From: Cladosporium sp. IMV 00045
Taxonomy: Eukaryota > Ascomycota > Dothideomycetes > Cladosporiales > Cladosporiaceae
Direction of reading: 5' to 3'
DNA length: 28,076 nt
Assembly (NCBI GenBank): GCA_001931905.2
Contig: MSJI02000037.1
Coordinates: 1-28,076, forward strand
Of the stretch, positions 1 to 9,377 are shown piece by piece. The notes under the pieces are model-generated. The model was given only the letters and a program-made list of their open reading frames with translations, had not been told where the DNA came from and did no database searches. The position numbers were made by a program, and so were the translations under genes. Position 1 is the first letter of the stretch. Every line of letters begins with the position of its first letter.

Positions 1-822
1 ACTTCTACCGTGAGGCCACCAAGGCCGCCGGCATCGGCATGCACGCCGACCTCGTCAAGCGCTACGTCGAGCTGCAGGCTCTCATGGTCAACGTCGTCGC
101 TCCTCACTGGTCTGAGCACATCTGGCTCGAGGTCCTCAAGAAGACCGAGACCATCCAGAACGCCCTCTTCCCCGAGGCTCCTGAGACCAAGCCTCACCTC
201 ACCGCTGCCCGCGAGTACGTTCGCAACACCTCCTCCAGCATCACTTCTGCCGAGGGCGCTCAGTTGAAGCGCATGGCGAAGGGCAAGAACACTGTAAGTT
301 ATGTCCATATCTCCATACCCCACTTGACAAATCACTAACAAAATTCTGCAGTCATACGACGTCAAAGCTCCCAAGAAGCTCACAATTTTCCTCGCCCTGA
401 AGTACCCCTCATGGCAGGACAGCATCATCGAGACCGTGCGCCAGAACTTCAGCAACATGGCCCTCGACATGGGCGCCGTCAGCAAATCCATCCCTAAGGC
501 GGAGACCAAGCGCGCCATGCCCTTCGTCCAGCAGCTTAAGAAGTCCCTCGAGACCGGCATTGACTCCAGCACCGTGTTCGAGCGCAAGCTCGCTTTCGAC
601 GAGCAGCAAGTCCTCATCGACATGGTTCCCAACCTCAAGCAGGCGGTGCAGAAGTGCGCGGTCGTTGAGATCGTCAGCGTCGAGGAGGGTGGCAAGTCTG
701 GTAAGATTGTCGGCGGCACTGAGGGTGTCACCAAGGGTGAGGAGAGGAAGGACCTGCCCCCTACTGCTGAGACTGCCGTTCCTGGTCAGCCTACTTTCTA
801 CTTTGAGAATGTCCAGGCTTAG
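1..822 (+). CDS. CDC60: Cytosolic leucyl-tRNA synthetase, C-terminal part (5' truncated)
   Basis: This is the 3' end of a gene that starts before the window. The enzyme charges tRNA-Leu with leucine in the cytosol. Two exons are visible: 1-293 (reading frame starts at base 3) and 352-822. The 58 nt intron at 294-351 has a GTAAGT donor, a CTAAC-type branch point and a CAG acceptor. The exons join in phase 0 to give about 254 residues. The first exon carries the end of the anticodon-binding helical domain (WSEHIWLEVLKK is typical of the eukaryotic/archaeal-type enzyme). The second carries the C-terminal appendix (LTIFLALKYPSWQDSI, then AMPFVQQLKK and FERKLAFDEQQVL) seen in cytosolic rather than mitochondrial enzymes. 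The catalytic and editing domains lie outside the window. Family recognition is by eye, with strong agreement over the whole segment. Confidence 0.93.
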
Positions 823-1413
823 ACTCTCTTGGTTGTGGCATAGCATTTTGGCGTTGAGGGTGTGGAAGTCGAGTGGAATATATACCACGTTAAAAGTAAA
901 ATCTAGAAAGGCCTTGTGTGGGAATACGTCAAGATGGCCGTCTCAACGAAATGAATTGATGTCAAAAGTCTGAACTCGTCTGTCCTTGTGATTCATGAAA
1001 ATTCTCCCGTGAAGTTGATATGTCTCGTGTGACGGTACCATCCGCATGGGCAGTTTGGTAGCCAATCGCAAGACTGGAATCATCCGCGGCGAAGGTGAAA
1101 TTGTAGAAGAGTGAAATTACCGTACATTTATCTGCAAGAGCTGCTGCTTATGTGTTGGGCGTGTTTATCAGACATCTCCATGCCATCAGTTTCGAGTGTG
1201 GCTTCGAGAAGCCCCAGAAATCCGAGACCTCGACTTCAGCGCGCAACTTGCAAGGTAACCACCATCAACCACAACAGTTCGAAGATACAATTAACAATTT
1301 TCTTCTTTCCAATACGCTCCACATTCTGGCATTTTACACCTCGCTCGTGATCTCTGGACGTCGCACACCCTCGATTTTCGCCGTAGCACCGACCCTTCTC
1401 ATCATCGTCCCCC
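823..1413. other. Intergenic: leucyl-tRNA synthetase 3' flank and ctf8 upstream region
   Basis: No gene is seen. The two neighbours point the same way, so this holds the 3' untranslated region of the synthetase and the promoter and leader of ctf8. A CCAAT pentamer is present at 1062-1066. The last 150 bases before the ctf8 start are rich in C and poor in G, as in many filamentous-fungal leaders. Open frames here have no recognisable family features. Confidence 0.5.
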
Positions 1414-1824
1414 ATGCCCGCCATCCCAATCACCACAACGCCACCTTCACCCCAAAACACCACCAACCCCCTCCCACCACTCCTGCAAACACCCTCCGGC
1501 CTAGCCCTGCTCGAGATCCAAGGAACGCTTAACTCCACCCTGCAAACCGAACCCGGGACAAACCTCCCCGTCGGCAAACTCGACTTCCCACTCTACGACG
1601 CCCAGAACGCAGACGACGCGGCCTGGCAGAAACGCGTGCACCTCTACGTAGGAAACAACCAGCGACTGACGGGGGAGGTGAAGAAATTGCCGAAGCCGAT
1701 GGCGTTGTTGAGGAGGAAAGTGCCTGCTGGGGAGGGGGAGGCGCTGGAGGTGGCGGAGATTGTGTATTGGAAGGTTATCTTTGGGCATAGGCCGGAGCCG
1801 GTGGGGACCACTTCTACTGATTAG
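1414..1824 (+). CDS. ctf8: Ctf8, subunit of the Ctf18-RFC alternative clamp loader
   Basis: A 136-residue single-exon protein. Ctf8 joins Dcc1 and Ctf18 on the Rfc2-5 core to form the alternative clamp loader, which loads PCNA and supports sister-chromatid cohesion in the nucleus. The Ctf8 signature runs from about residue 28 to 130: LALLEIQGTL, then VGKLDFPLYD, then KRVHLYVGNNQRLTGEVKKL with PMALLRRK, and finally EIVYWKVIFGHRPEPV near the C-terminus. The order and spacing fit the family, and the length is normal for a fungal Ctf8. The first 25 residues are Pro/Thr/Asn-rich and probably disordered. The ATG at 1414 is chosen because it is the first in frame and gives a normal-length protein. 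Maf1 lies tail to tail downstream. Confidence 0.88.
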   Translation: MPAIPITTTPPSPQNTTNPLPPLLQTPSGLALLEIQGTLNSTLQTEPGTNLPVGKLDFPLYDAQNADDAAWQKRVHLYVGNNQRLTGEVKKLPKPMALLRRKVPAGEGEALEVAEIVYWKVIFGHRPEPVGTTSTD

Positions 1825-2872
1825 GGGGAAGGGGGAGGGTTAGGAGTTTTTCTTGAGAATCAAATCGGTAGAACGAAATCTCTCTTCATAAAATCGAAGG
1901 GGACTGCTATTACTGCAAATTCTTGAGGCGTAAGAAAGCAGGCATGGTCGATGGTAGCAAAGTTGGCTTGACGGCATGAAGGGGAGAGCGCAGACTGACA
2001 TTGGAGAAACGCACTGGAAGCAGACGGGAGAACATAGGCCGCAAAGCCGGCTTCTCAATGGGAAGATCAAAGGAGTACTGAACAGCGTAGGCATTAGACG
2101 CCTAGAGAATCCCGAGATGAGCGTCAATGGAACGGATTGTCTCAGCGGCACGATAGAACGACGGCACACCATCTCTCAGTGGCACGAGCCGATCTAATTT
2201 CGAACAAGACGATGTAAATGTGTCCCAGAAGTCCAGAGATGAAACTCGATTGTAGATCATCACTCAGCGAAGAGAAGGAATAGAAACCTGCGAAACACCC
2301 AGCCCGATCAAGCGAGGCATGGACGCCGAAGAAAAATCTCTCACAGTGGGAAGAGGCAATGGTAGAGCAGAACAATGCAAAGTGAAAATGCTTTCAAGAA
2401 CGCAGAAGGTTGACTCTGGCCCAAAGAGGAGGGGAGAATCGAACATGCAAGGGAAAGGGAACATAATCATTCTTTCTGAACATGATTCTATTAAAAAGTA
2501 GACTTACTAGACCACCAACCTTGGAAAGCCCGCCCACTCGACTGAAAAAAGAAAAAAACTACGAAAGACCCAAAACCCAAAACCAGCAGACACCACGCAT
2601 CAGAGCAAAGCCTCCAGCCCAGAAAGCCCGGCAAAAGGAGAGTGGAAAAAGTACGCCGACCGATAATACCCACATTCCCACAGCAACAACGAACTGGTAT
2701 CATCGCGTGCGTACACTTCCCGAGTAACCCAAAAAGAAAAAAGACGCTTTCCGCCCACTGAACGACCTGCGCGAAAGCGAAGCAGAAAGCAGAGACACCA
2801 AAAGGACGACAAAAGCAAGGAACGACCGGGTGAACGCCGTGAAACAATCGAGAAAAAGCTTGACAGCTTCCC
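1825..2872. other. Intergenic: convergent 3' flanks of ctf8 and maf1
   Basis: About 1 kb without a supportable gene between two convergent genes. It must hold both 3' untranslated regions and terminators. The stretch around 2480-2870 is A-rich on the plus strand, which reads T-rich downstream of maf1. Several open frames of 60-130 codons occur on both strands, but none shows a known motif or good splice signals linking it to another exon. A non-coding or lineage-specific transcript cannot be excluded. Confidence 0.4.
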
Positions 2873-4212
2873 TCACATCTCCATCGCATCCCCAATCTCC
2901 TCGCTCATGCCTCTCACTCCTCTCTTGGCCCCTCCATTTTCAACGGCCCAGGAGGAAGTGTCTTCTTCGTATTCGATATTCTCAAAGTCGTAATTGTATC
3001 CGTCGACGATTCGATTCCGCACTTCATCAAGATCCATGTACGGGACCTCAACCTCGTCGTCTTGATCGTCGTACTCGTCGTGGATGATCTCATCGTCGTC
3101 GTCTTCGTACTCGCCCTCGTCCATGGCGTCTTCGTCAATACTAGACCCGAGCCAGTAGTTGGCTCGCTTGCCCGCGCCTTCACCCACGGACACGCCGGAG
3201 TCGCGGTTCTGGCGCGTACGGTGGATGTGCAGGGGCGCGTGGACGGGCGAATGGGAGAGGACGCTCAGGCCGCGCAGGTAGAAGTAGCAGACGCGCTTGC
3301 GCTCTTTGTTGAAGAAGAAGTAGTGCAGGCTCCAGATGGCGCCTTCTTCGCCGTCGAACGGGTCGTCTTGCGGCATGTAGCTGTACCGCTCGCATTCGCG
3401 GAGGTTCATTTCTTTGTCGATGACGGACCACATTCTTGGACCCCAAACTTCATTTCCGAAGCCATTAGCTACGGGTGCGGAGCTTGAGAGGTTCGGTGGC
3501 GCGAGGTATTGCTGGTTGGCGAGGACGCTGCTGGAACGAGGTCGCAGGTTGTAGAGAGTCGAGTCGACGTTGTGGACCAGAGATCGGAGTGAACGCTCCT
3601 TGCGGAAGTCCTGGGGTCGAAGGAGATGGGAAAAGTCATAATCCGAGTGACTTGCGTTCAGAGTCGCGATGAGATACGCAAAGGTGCGCCTCGCAGACGA
3701 TTGGCTCAATGGACCAAATGGTGATGCTCTTGAAAGATCGATCTCGGGGATCTCAATAGTACGGCTGCGCTTCCTCTCGTTCCTTCCCGAATCTTCAACA
3801 CTGGCAGTGGAATCTCTATGCTTCTCGCCACTCTTGATCTCGGGAGGCGGACTAAGCGACGCGGATAGCTTGACGAGAGTCGCATACTGTGATTCCAGGG
3901 TATCTTCGATGTTCTTGTAGAGTTTCTTGTCTCCGCCTGCTGCTTTCGTGGTGTAGATGTCGCATCCTCCGATGATGTGGAGGTCGGGCGTCGAGAAGTT
4001 GATCGCGTTGTTAACGGCGTTGATCTCGCCAATTGGAAGGTACTGGAAAGTGTATTAGCGGATGCTCGTACTGTCATCATGCATGTCTTCGTGCCATTCT
4101 TCACTCAGCGACGCGCATGGAGAAGCCTCGCGCGCATAGCGCTACTTCGATAAGGCCGGCATCGGCGGGCGATTTTGGCGGTCTGCATCAATCGCATTCA
4201 ACGTACCTTCAT
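2873..4212 (-). CDS. maf1: Maf1, global repressor of RNA polymerase III
   Basis: Maf1 binds RNA polymerase III and Brf1 and shuts down tRNA and 5S rRNA synthesis under stress or low TOR/PKA signalling. It shuttles between cytoplasm and nucleus. Exon 1 is only two codons (4212-4207, ATGAAG), followed by a GTACGT donor. After a 164 nt intron ending in CAG, exon 2 runs 4042-2873, giving 391 residues. Box A starts at residue 3 (YLPIGEINAVNNAINF) and the B/C boxes lie at about 207-260 (WSVIDKEMNLRECERYSY, then EEGAIWSLHYFFFN and RVCYFYLRG). A basic RKRSR patch near residue 94 could serve in import or kinase recognition. The region at about 300-345 is strongly acidic, as in other fungal Maf1 proteins. 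The long low-complexity segment between box A and box B is usual for fungi. The two-codon first exon rests on frame, splice signals and the expected MKYLP start. Confidence 0.93.
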
Positions 4213-5557
4213 CTTGCCGGTATTGATGGATGATCGCGCGGTTTGTGATTCCTTATCTTTCTCTCCTGATATTTGTCGGTGAGGCTTGCCGTTCGCTCCT
4301 CAATGCGCCAGGTGTTTGTTTGTTAGTTCGGGTATTTGTTTGCTCGCTCAAGCCTCGCCTTTCCAGCGGCTTCTCGTATTCTCTTGTTGTAGTTTCTGTG
4401 GTATGAGTTCACTGCGCAAACACTCCCCTCGGTCGGAAGCCGGCGTCACAATGTAGTCGGTAGTCTAGTCGGTCGCAGACGAGATGTAACTTGTAGACGC
4501 GGCGCGCGCGTCTAGAAAAAGCGACAGATGCAGGGACTCATGGTTGACGATGTTCTTGTTCGGTTCGTGGTGATGAAGGAGTTCTTGTTGACAGCGATTG
4601 ATGAGCAGAGGGAGGGGGTGCAGTCATCCGGCCCTACTAATGACGCGCGGTGGAGGTCGCCAGCTGCGACGGCCTTGGCAAGGATCGAGACGGATGGGAA
4701 GTTCTAGGAAGCAGCGATGGTGTCACGTGCTGAATCCTGAATTGGTGAGAGTTTCCGGGGTATCCAATCGGAGGTCCGTCCTGGCTGGCACGTTCGGCCA
4801 GAAGCCGCTCGCGTTGGAACACGATATGTCGGCGAAACGTAAACCGTTGTAGCTTTACAGCCACGGCTGATGTTGTCGCCAGGATGTGAGCTCCAGCACG
4901 TTGGCCAGCTGTTGGTTGTGATGCCTTCGACATTCGGAAATTCGACGGATCCATTCGGCTGATGAATGCCATTGGCGAGTAGCTGCTCCAGGGATTAAAG
5001 AAAGTTGCAGGTCAGCAGTTCCTCAAAATAATCTTTCCGTACAAATGAAAATACCACATGCTTCGATGAATGGCGGACAGAGGAGATGGATGGTGCAGCA
5101 CACCGAGACAGTTTCAAATCATTTCAAGTTTGCATTGAGCGGAAGGCCGTAAAAAATAGCCCTTGAACCCTGCCTATGGCGAGGGCACTCTAGCATACAT
5201 AATGGCAAAGAAAGGCTTCAAAAACAACAGCCATGATTCAAAGCCATATCCCATGTGGAACTCTCGATAATGGGGGTATCATTCAACATTGGTCCCAAAA
5301 CACCCAATAAAACACCATCAACGCCTTGCGCGCTATGCGATGGTAACGCTCGCTTTTCCCTCTCTGTAAAAATGGGCGAGAGGTACTGAGCGGCGTGTTG
5401 TCGCGCTGCGTAAATCTTGTCAAAGGAAGCCGGCTTGTCGCAGTGACTTTTCCAGTTGTTGGATGTCTTCGGCCTCATCCTGGAGCGCGAAGTGCGCGGT
5501 TAGCAACCGATGGCGGTATTTGGTGTAGTGAATTCGAAGCAAAAAGAGGGAGGATGA
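4213..5557. other. Intergenic: maf1 upstream region and aps1 3' flank
   Basis: About 1.3 kb with no supportable gene. Both neighbours are on the minus strand, so this contains the maf1 promoter and the 3' end of aps1. A CACGTG E-box-type hexamer sits near 4723-4728. Between 5420 and 5481 there is a possible alternative last exon for aps1 (see findings). Open frames of up to about 110 codons show no family features. Confidence 0.4.
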
Positions 5558-6404
5558 TCAGCCAATTCTTGTGATACCTTCATCCTCGACCTGTGGGGGA
5601 TAGGGAATCAGTGGGTGGTGTTTAAAAATAAGAGAGAGGGAGGGTGTATTGTTGGAGAGTGGCAGAGGTGGTAGACTGCAGAGTGGATATAACTTGGAAG
5701 ACTTACCTCCATGTCCTCAAGGCTGTCCTGTGCACCAATAACCCTGAGCACATTCTTCTTGCTGCTCTCTTGCATCTCGCCGGCGATCAACAATTCATCA
5801 AGGATGAAGTATGCCTTTTGGAAGTTGAAGATGATGTCCAACTCGCAGACATTGCCGTAGTATTTATCCATTTGTTCGACATAACGGTGGACGATCTCGA
5901 GGGTGATCAACTCGTTGTCGGTGTTGTCCGTGGCGGCGATGAAGAAGAGCGAGGCATAGCGACGGTAGACGACTTTCGTGTCTGTGATGGCGAGAGCGTC
6001 AGCAAGTGTGGTGAAGGATTGTTGTTGTTGTGCATGTGAGGTTGGTGGGACATAAGAGCGACTTGGCGAGGGAAGGCAGGCGGGTGGGTGACGACCGGGG
6101 CAAGGGGCGCAGGCTACCTTTGTATTCGAGGAAGTTGCACATGCGCGTGCGGCGGGCGAGGACTAGCTGGGAGACATCCTTGATAATCTTCGCCTTGTCC
6201 TTGGGCGAGAGAGTGGTGAACCACTTGGCCAGGCGCTGGAGAGGAGTGAGAGTCAGTATGGGGCCGGATGGGCTCGAGGGACGATGTTGGTGATGACACA
6301 CGACTTTGCCCTGGCGCGAGAGGAGGATGAGGTACCTGAACGGGAGAGTGTCAGTGGTGAGGACTGCAGGCTGTGGCAGGTGTTGCGGTATACCTGATGG
6401 CCAT
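5558..6404 (-). CDS. aps1: AP-1 clathrin adaptor complex, sigma subunit
   Basis: The small sigma chain of the AP-1 adaptor, which packs cargo into clathrin vesicles at the trans-Golgi and endosomes and reads dileucine signals. Five coding exons were built by frame: 6404-6394, 6335-6302, 6235-6118, 5981-5707 and 5590-5558. They give 156 residues, the usual length. The N-terminus [20 protein letters not shown] spans three exons. It is followed by [32 protein letters not shown] and then [20 protein letters not shown] with [20 protein letters not shown]. These are classic sigma-1 motifs of the longin-like fold, and [10 protein letters not shown] in particular marks a sigma adaptin. Sigma-1 is preferred over sigma-2 or sigma-3 on overall match. 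The last exon ([10 protein letters not shown]) is the least certain part. An alternative 3' end is described in the findings. Confidence 0.92.
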
Positions 6405-6902
6405 GATGCTGGTATACAATCAGGTATGGAAAGAAATGTGTGAGTTGGTGGAGCTCCTTGCGGTGCTTCTTCGTTGGAGAGAGTGGATTTGGGAGGCCTG
6501 AGGCTTGAAATGCCTTTGCCCTCTGAACCCCCACCTGGCTGATGAGGCTGACGATGATGAGTGGAAGTGGAGAGACAGCAGAGTGGAGAGACTTGACTGC
6601 AGAAGATGAGATGATCATCTAAGCAACCCTCTCTCTGCCTCCCTCGTGTCTCCGTCACACTTGCCGGCCGGGCAGAAAGTGCCTAACGAGGAAGTTCATG
6701 ATCTCGCCTAGCCCTCGCATCATCCTTACACCCACAATTTTCTTTTTATATTCTCTCGGACATTGTTCACTTGCTCCTTCCAGTCTTGTACATATCTAGA
6801 TATTCATACAGATCTCCTGTTCATGCTTGTCCCATAGGTTGTCAGAAACATCCCACCATATACACTTCAAGACCTCGCACCACTCGGATCACGCCGCCCG
6901 CC
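6405..6902. promoter_or_regulatory. Divergent promoter region between aps1 and the glutamate-cysteine ligase modifier gene
   Basis: A 498 bp gene-less gap between two genes transcribed away from each other, so it should contain both promoters and leaders. A T-rich run with a TATAT core (about 6738-6752) lies about 150 bp before the plus-strand gene. No perfect AP-1-type TGACTCA or TTACTAA element, which would be expected for Yap1 control of glutathione synthesis, was noticed. Confidence 0.5.
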
Positions 6903-7985
6903 ATGAAGCTGATCCTATCTACCTCGTACGCGCAAGACTCCTCAATCACGACATCTGCGAATGCCTGATCTGACTCTGACCGTTTTTCTCTTCACAGTAA
7001 TATCATGGGCGCTGGCTCCTCCGTCCGCCGTCCAGTCGGCAGCAAATCCAACGCCGAATTCGTCTCGTCCCTCCGCTCCAATCTTGACGAGCAGTCTTCT
7101 TGCGACCAGGCCAATGGCAACAGTAACGGCAATGGTACTAGCAATGGAAACGGCACGCCTTCAAAGATGCACTACAAGTCATGGACAAAGCAGAGCGCGG
7201 ATGGTACTGAATTACAAATACCCAGCTTGGAAACTTCAAACCCCGGCTTGGAGGAGGAAAGAGAACAGTACGACATTACCCTGAAGTTGTTCTACCTACC
7301 TGGTGGTTCAAACGACGCTGCGTCCCGCAAGACTCAAACTCGCGAAGCCATCAGCCTCGTTCTGAAGGAGCTCGGCGTTCCCTCGGTGGATCTCCTCATT
7401 GTTTCTTTCCCTGGTATCTACTTCGACGAACAAGAAGACTGCCCAAGCAAGATCTCCACCCGTGGCCCGGTCGAGTCAGAGCCGGAAGGAATCGACAGCA
7501 TTCTGGAGTCATGGAAGGCTGTTGAAGCTCTGAAGGAGGAAGGTCTGGTAAACAAACTCGGCGTCGCAGAATTTGGCACAGAGCGTCTAGCCATGTTCCT
7601 CGAGGGCACCACCAGACGTCCCATGGTAGACCAGATCAACCTTCGCGACTGCTGCTCAGTTCCCAGAGACTTGCTGGCACTGGCCAAAGAAAAGGGTGTC
7701 GAGTTGCTTGTGCACAACGACTGCTCGAACATTCTGCCCCGCGGCACGCTGAGAGAACTACTTGGTCCTGGCCCTGATGGCGCTGGCGTACTTGCACCTT
7801 CAGCGAAAGCAGGCGACAAGAGAAAATCGCTCCACGGCGAATCAAAGGCAAATGGCACGAACGGCCAGGAAGCTCTGGAAGGAGAGGTGCAGCCTCAGTG
7901 GGTGGTCAAGTATACCGCTGTGGTCAAAAACCGTGGTATTGTTGAGAACAAAGGTTACTTTGCTTCCGCAAAGCTGGAAGGTTGA
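6903..7985 (+). CDS. GCLM: Glutamate-cysteine ligase regulatory (modifier) subunit
   Basis: The light subunit of glutamate-cysteine ligase, which tunes the first, rate-limiting step of glutathione synthesis in the cytosol. Exon 1 is 23 nt (6903-6925) and reads MKLILST plus two bases of a serine codon. After a 72 nt intron (GTACGC...TTCACAG), exon 2 runs 6998-7985. The joined protein has 336 residues beginning MKLILSTSNIMGAGSSVRRP, a typical fungal start for this family. The body is a degenerate aldo-keto reductase barrel: LLIVSFPGIYFDE, then ESWKAVEALKEEGLVNKLGV, RRPMVDQINLRDCCSVP and GVELLVHNDCSNILPRGTLR. It acts as a partner of the catalytic subunit and not as an oxidoreductase. An Asn/Gly/Ser-rich insertion at about residues 44-57 and a Gly/Lys-rich loop near 265-295 are probably disordered. 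Translation starting at the internal ATG 7005 would lose the conserved N-terminus. Confidence 0.9.
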
Positions 7986-8425
7986 TGCTTGATCAATCGA
8001 CGTTATTTCTGGATATTATGAGCCTCACGACGATCTCAAAACTCAAATGGATATATGAACAACGCCATCATGAGGCCAGAACAACGCTATAAGGTTCCCA
8101 GCACTCTGTGAAACGACCGCTTGAACGTGAGACGGATTTAGCCAAAACGGCGACATAGAACTCCTTCCTGACAGTAAACAAATACGCCAACACACCCAGC
8201 GCAGTCTTGGAAAGAAAAGAAAACAGATCATTCTCTTGGCTTAAATTCGAGCCAGCTTCCACGCCAACTTGCGAGAATCAGTTGCAGTTGCTCACTGACG
8301 CAAGCAACTTGCCTTGGTCAGACTTCAGCCTTCTCGTCTCTTTGCAAGCGAAGCCTACAAAGCAATCAGCCAACTTCTCACCACACATCAGGAAACAAAA
8401 AACAGGAAACCCAAAGACTCACCAT
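7986..8425. other. Intergenic: convergent 3' flanks
   Basis: A 440 bp gap between the ends of the glutamate-cysteine ligase modifier gene (plus strand) and the small cysteine-rich gene (minus strand). It should hold two 3' untranslated regions. I see no gene, repeat or RNA structure in it. Confidence 0.45.
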
Positions 8426-8761
8426 TCACATTTTAAACGCCTCGATGTCCTGGCTCAACTTCTCCGAAAGCTTTGCCCACTTCTCCTTCTGCGCGGCCCT
8501 AGCCTTAAGCGCGTCCGTCTCGGACGTCTCAGGCAGCACGATCTGGTCCGCTAGGCTGGGTGCTTGCGAGCGGCGTTTGAGGATCTTGACCGTCGCGCGC
8601 TCGACTTCCTCACAGTCGTAGCACATGGTCAGGGTGCGGAGGGAGGAGAGGGTGTTCATGCAGGGGATGCCGGTACGCCAGGAGGCGGCGCAGCGCTCGA
8701 AGAGCTCGCGTGTGCGTGGGTGGCCGCACTTGTGTATGGTGCCACGGGTTTGTTGGCACAT
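8426..8761 (-). CDS. Small cysteine-rich protein, possible zinc binder, function unknown
   Basis: A 111-residue protein of a type I know only as a hypothetical protein in filamentous fungi. The N-terminal half has a regular set of possible metal ligands: C2, C12, H14, C24, C34, C47 and C50, with a C-x-H pair (IHKCGHPR) and a C-x2-C pair (MCYDCEE). This suggests one or two bound zinc ions. The C-terminal third is highly charged and probably helical (KARAAQKEKWAKLSEKL). There is no signal peptide or membrane segment. The start at 8761 is chosen because a good intron (8839-8772: GTAAGT donor, CTAAC branch point, CACAG acceptor) ends 11 bases upstream and would remove the in-frame ATG at 8824. 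Without splicing the protein would gain 21 residues. Function is not inferred. Confidence 0.65.
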   Translation of the reverse strand: MCQQTRGTIHKCGHPRTRELFERCAASWRTGIPCMNTLSSLRTLTMCYDCEEVERATVKILKRRSQAPSLADQIVLPETSETDALKARAAQKEKWAKLSEKLSQDIEAFKM

Positions 8762-8840
8762 GGTTGCTGGGCTGTGGTGGCGAGGGAGGTTAGCTGAGGG
8801 GATCTTCTTTTTGTAGATGTGCATGGGGAAGACACTTACA

Positions 8841-8890
8841 GGTTTGGTTTGGTTTAGACTTGGTTGGTTTGATTGGTTTTTTTGATGTTT
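8841..8890 (-). repeat. CCAAA/CCAAT-type short tandem repeat in a 5' leader
   Basis: On the minus strand this reads as an irregular run of CCAAA, CCAAC and CCAAT pentamers ending directly at the donor of the leader intron of the small cysteine-rich gene. The run is almost free of G in the transcript, so the leader should be unstructured. CCAAT copies here could also be recognised by a CCAAT-binding complex if transcription starts downstream of them. Confidence 0.5.
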
Positions 8891-8979
8891 GGGTACTCGA
8901 GCGAGAGAAACGTCTTTTGGGGCTGGACGGATGGAACTCGAGAATACGGTAGGGATAGCAGGGCGCGGTAGAATGGTAC

Positions 8980-8985
8980 TTTATA
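8980..8985 (-). promoter_or_regulatory. Possible TATA box for the small cysteine-rich gene
   Basis: TATAAA on the minus strand, about 140 bases before the leader-intron donor and 219 bases before the start codon. Position and sequence are suitable, but no start-site data are available. Confidence 0.35.
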
Positions 8986-9377
8986 CAGTCGACAAATGGG
9001 CAGATTGGCTAAGCGCAGTTCCATTAGAGTTGTAGTCATGCAGTCTATCCCATGTCCAATTGAGCCACGCGGGAATCCAATTCTTGCTGACTTGACTTTA
9101 TACTTTTTATCAACATCCATGCTGACTACTGACGCTGACTACTTGCTTGACTCTCCAGCGACGGGACGTTCGGGTCATATACAGCGACAAATATGTTTTG
9201 GATGGAACTTCAATCAGGCGGCCGAAATGGTGTATTACTCACAACTATCCTACATGCGTCTAGTAAGGGGAGTTTCGCAACCTCGCCATCCCCCATCTCC
9301 ATACTATACAAATTCCAATCAAAAACATCCAACCAACAATACCCCCAGAACACCCCTCAACAAAAGCACTCTCCCAC

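Larger units (their letters stand above)
8762..9377. promoter_or_regulatory. Upstream region of the small cysteine-rich gene and 3' flank of urb2
   Basis: No further gene is seen. On the minus strand this holds, in order of transcription, the urb2 3' flank, a promoter with a TATA-like element at 8985-8980, a leader with CCAAA-type repeats, and a leader intron at 8839-8772. The part at 9280-9377 is strongly C/A-rich on the plus strand. Confidence 0.45.

Noticed and set aside
2491..2895. Minus-strand open frame rich in Phe, Cys and Gly overlapping the maf1 stop
   Set aside because: It lies in the maf1 3' flank, which is T-rich on that strand. This explains the hydrophobic composition. No splice link or motif was found.
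4637..4972. Minus-strand open frame of 111 codons upstream of maf1
   Set aside because: Low-complexity Arg/Ser/Pro composition, no motif and no convincing splice partner.
5218..5478. Minus-strand open frame of 86 codons downstream of aps1
   Set aside because: Its frame cannot be joined to aps1 without a frameshift and has no family features. The same bases in another frame are considered as an alternative aps1 tail.
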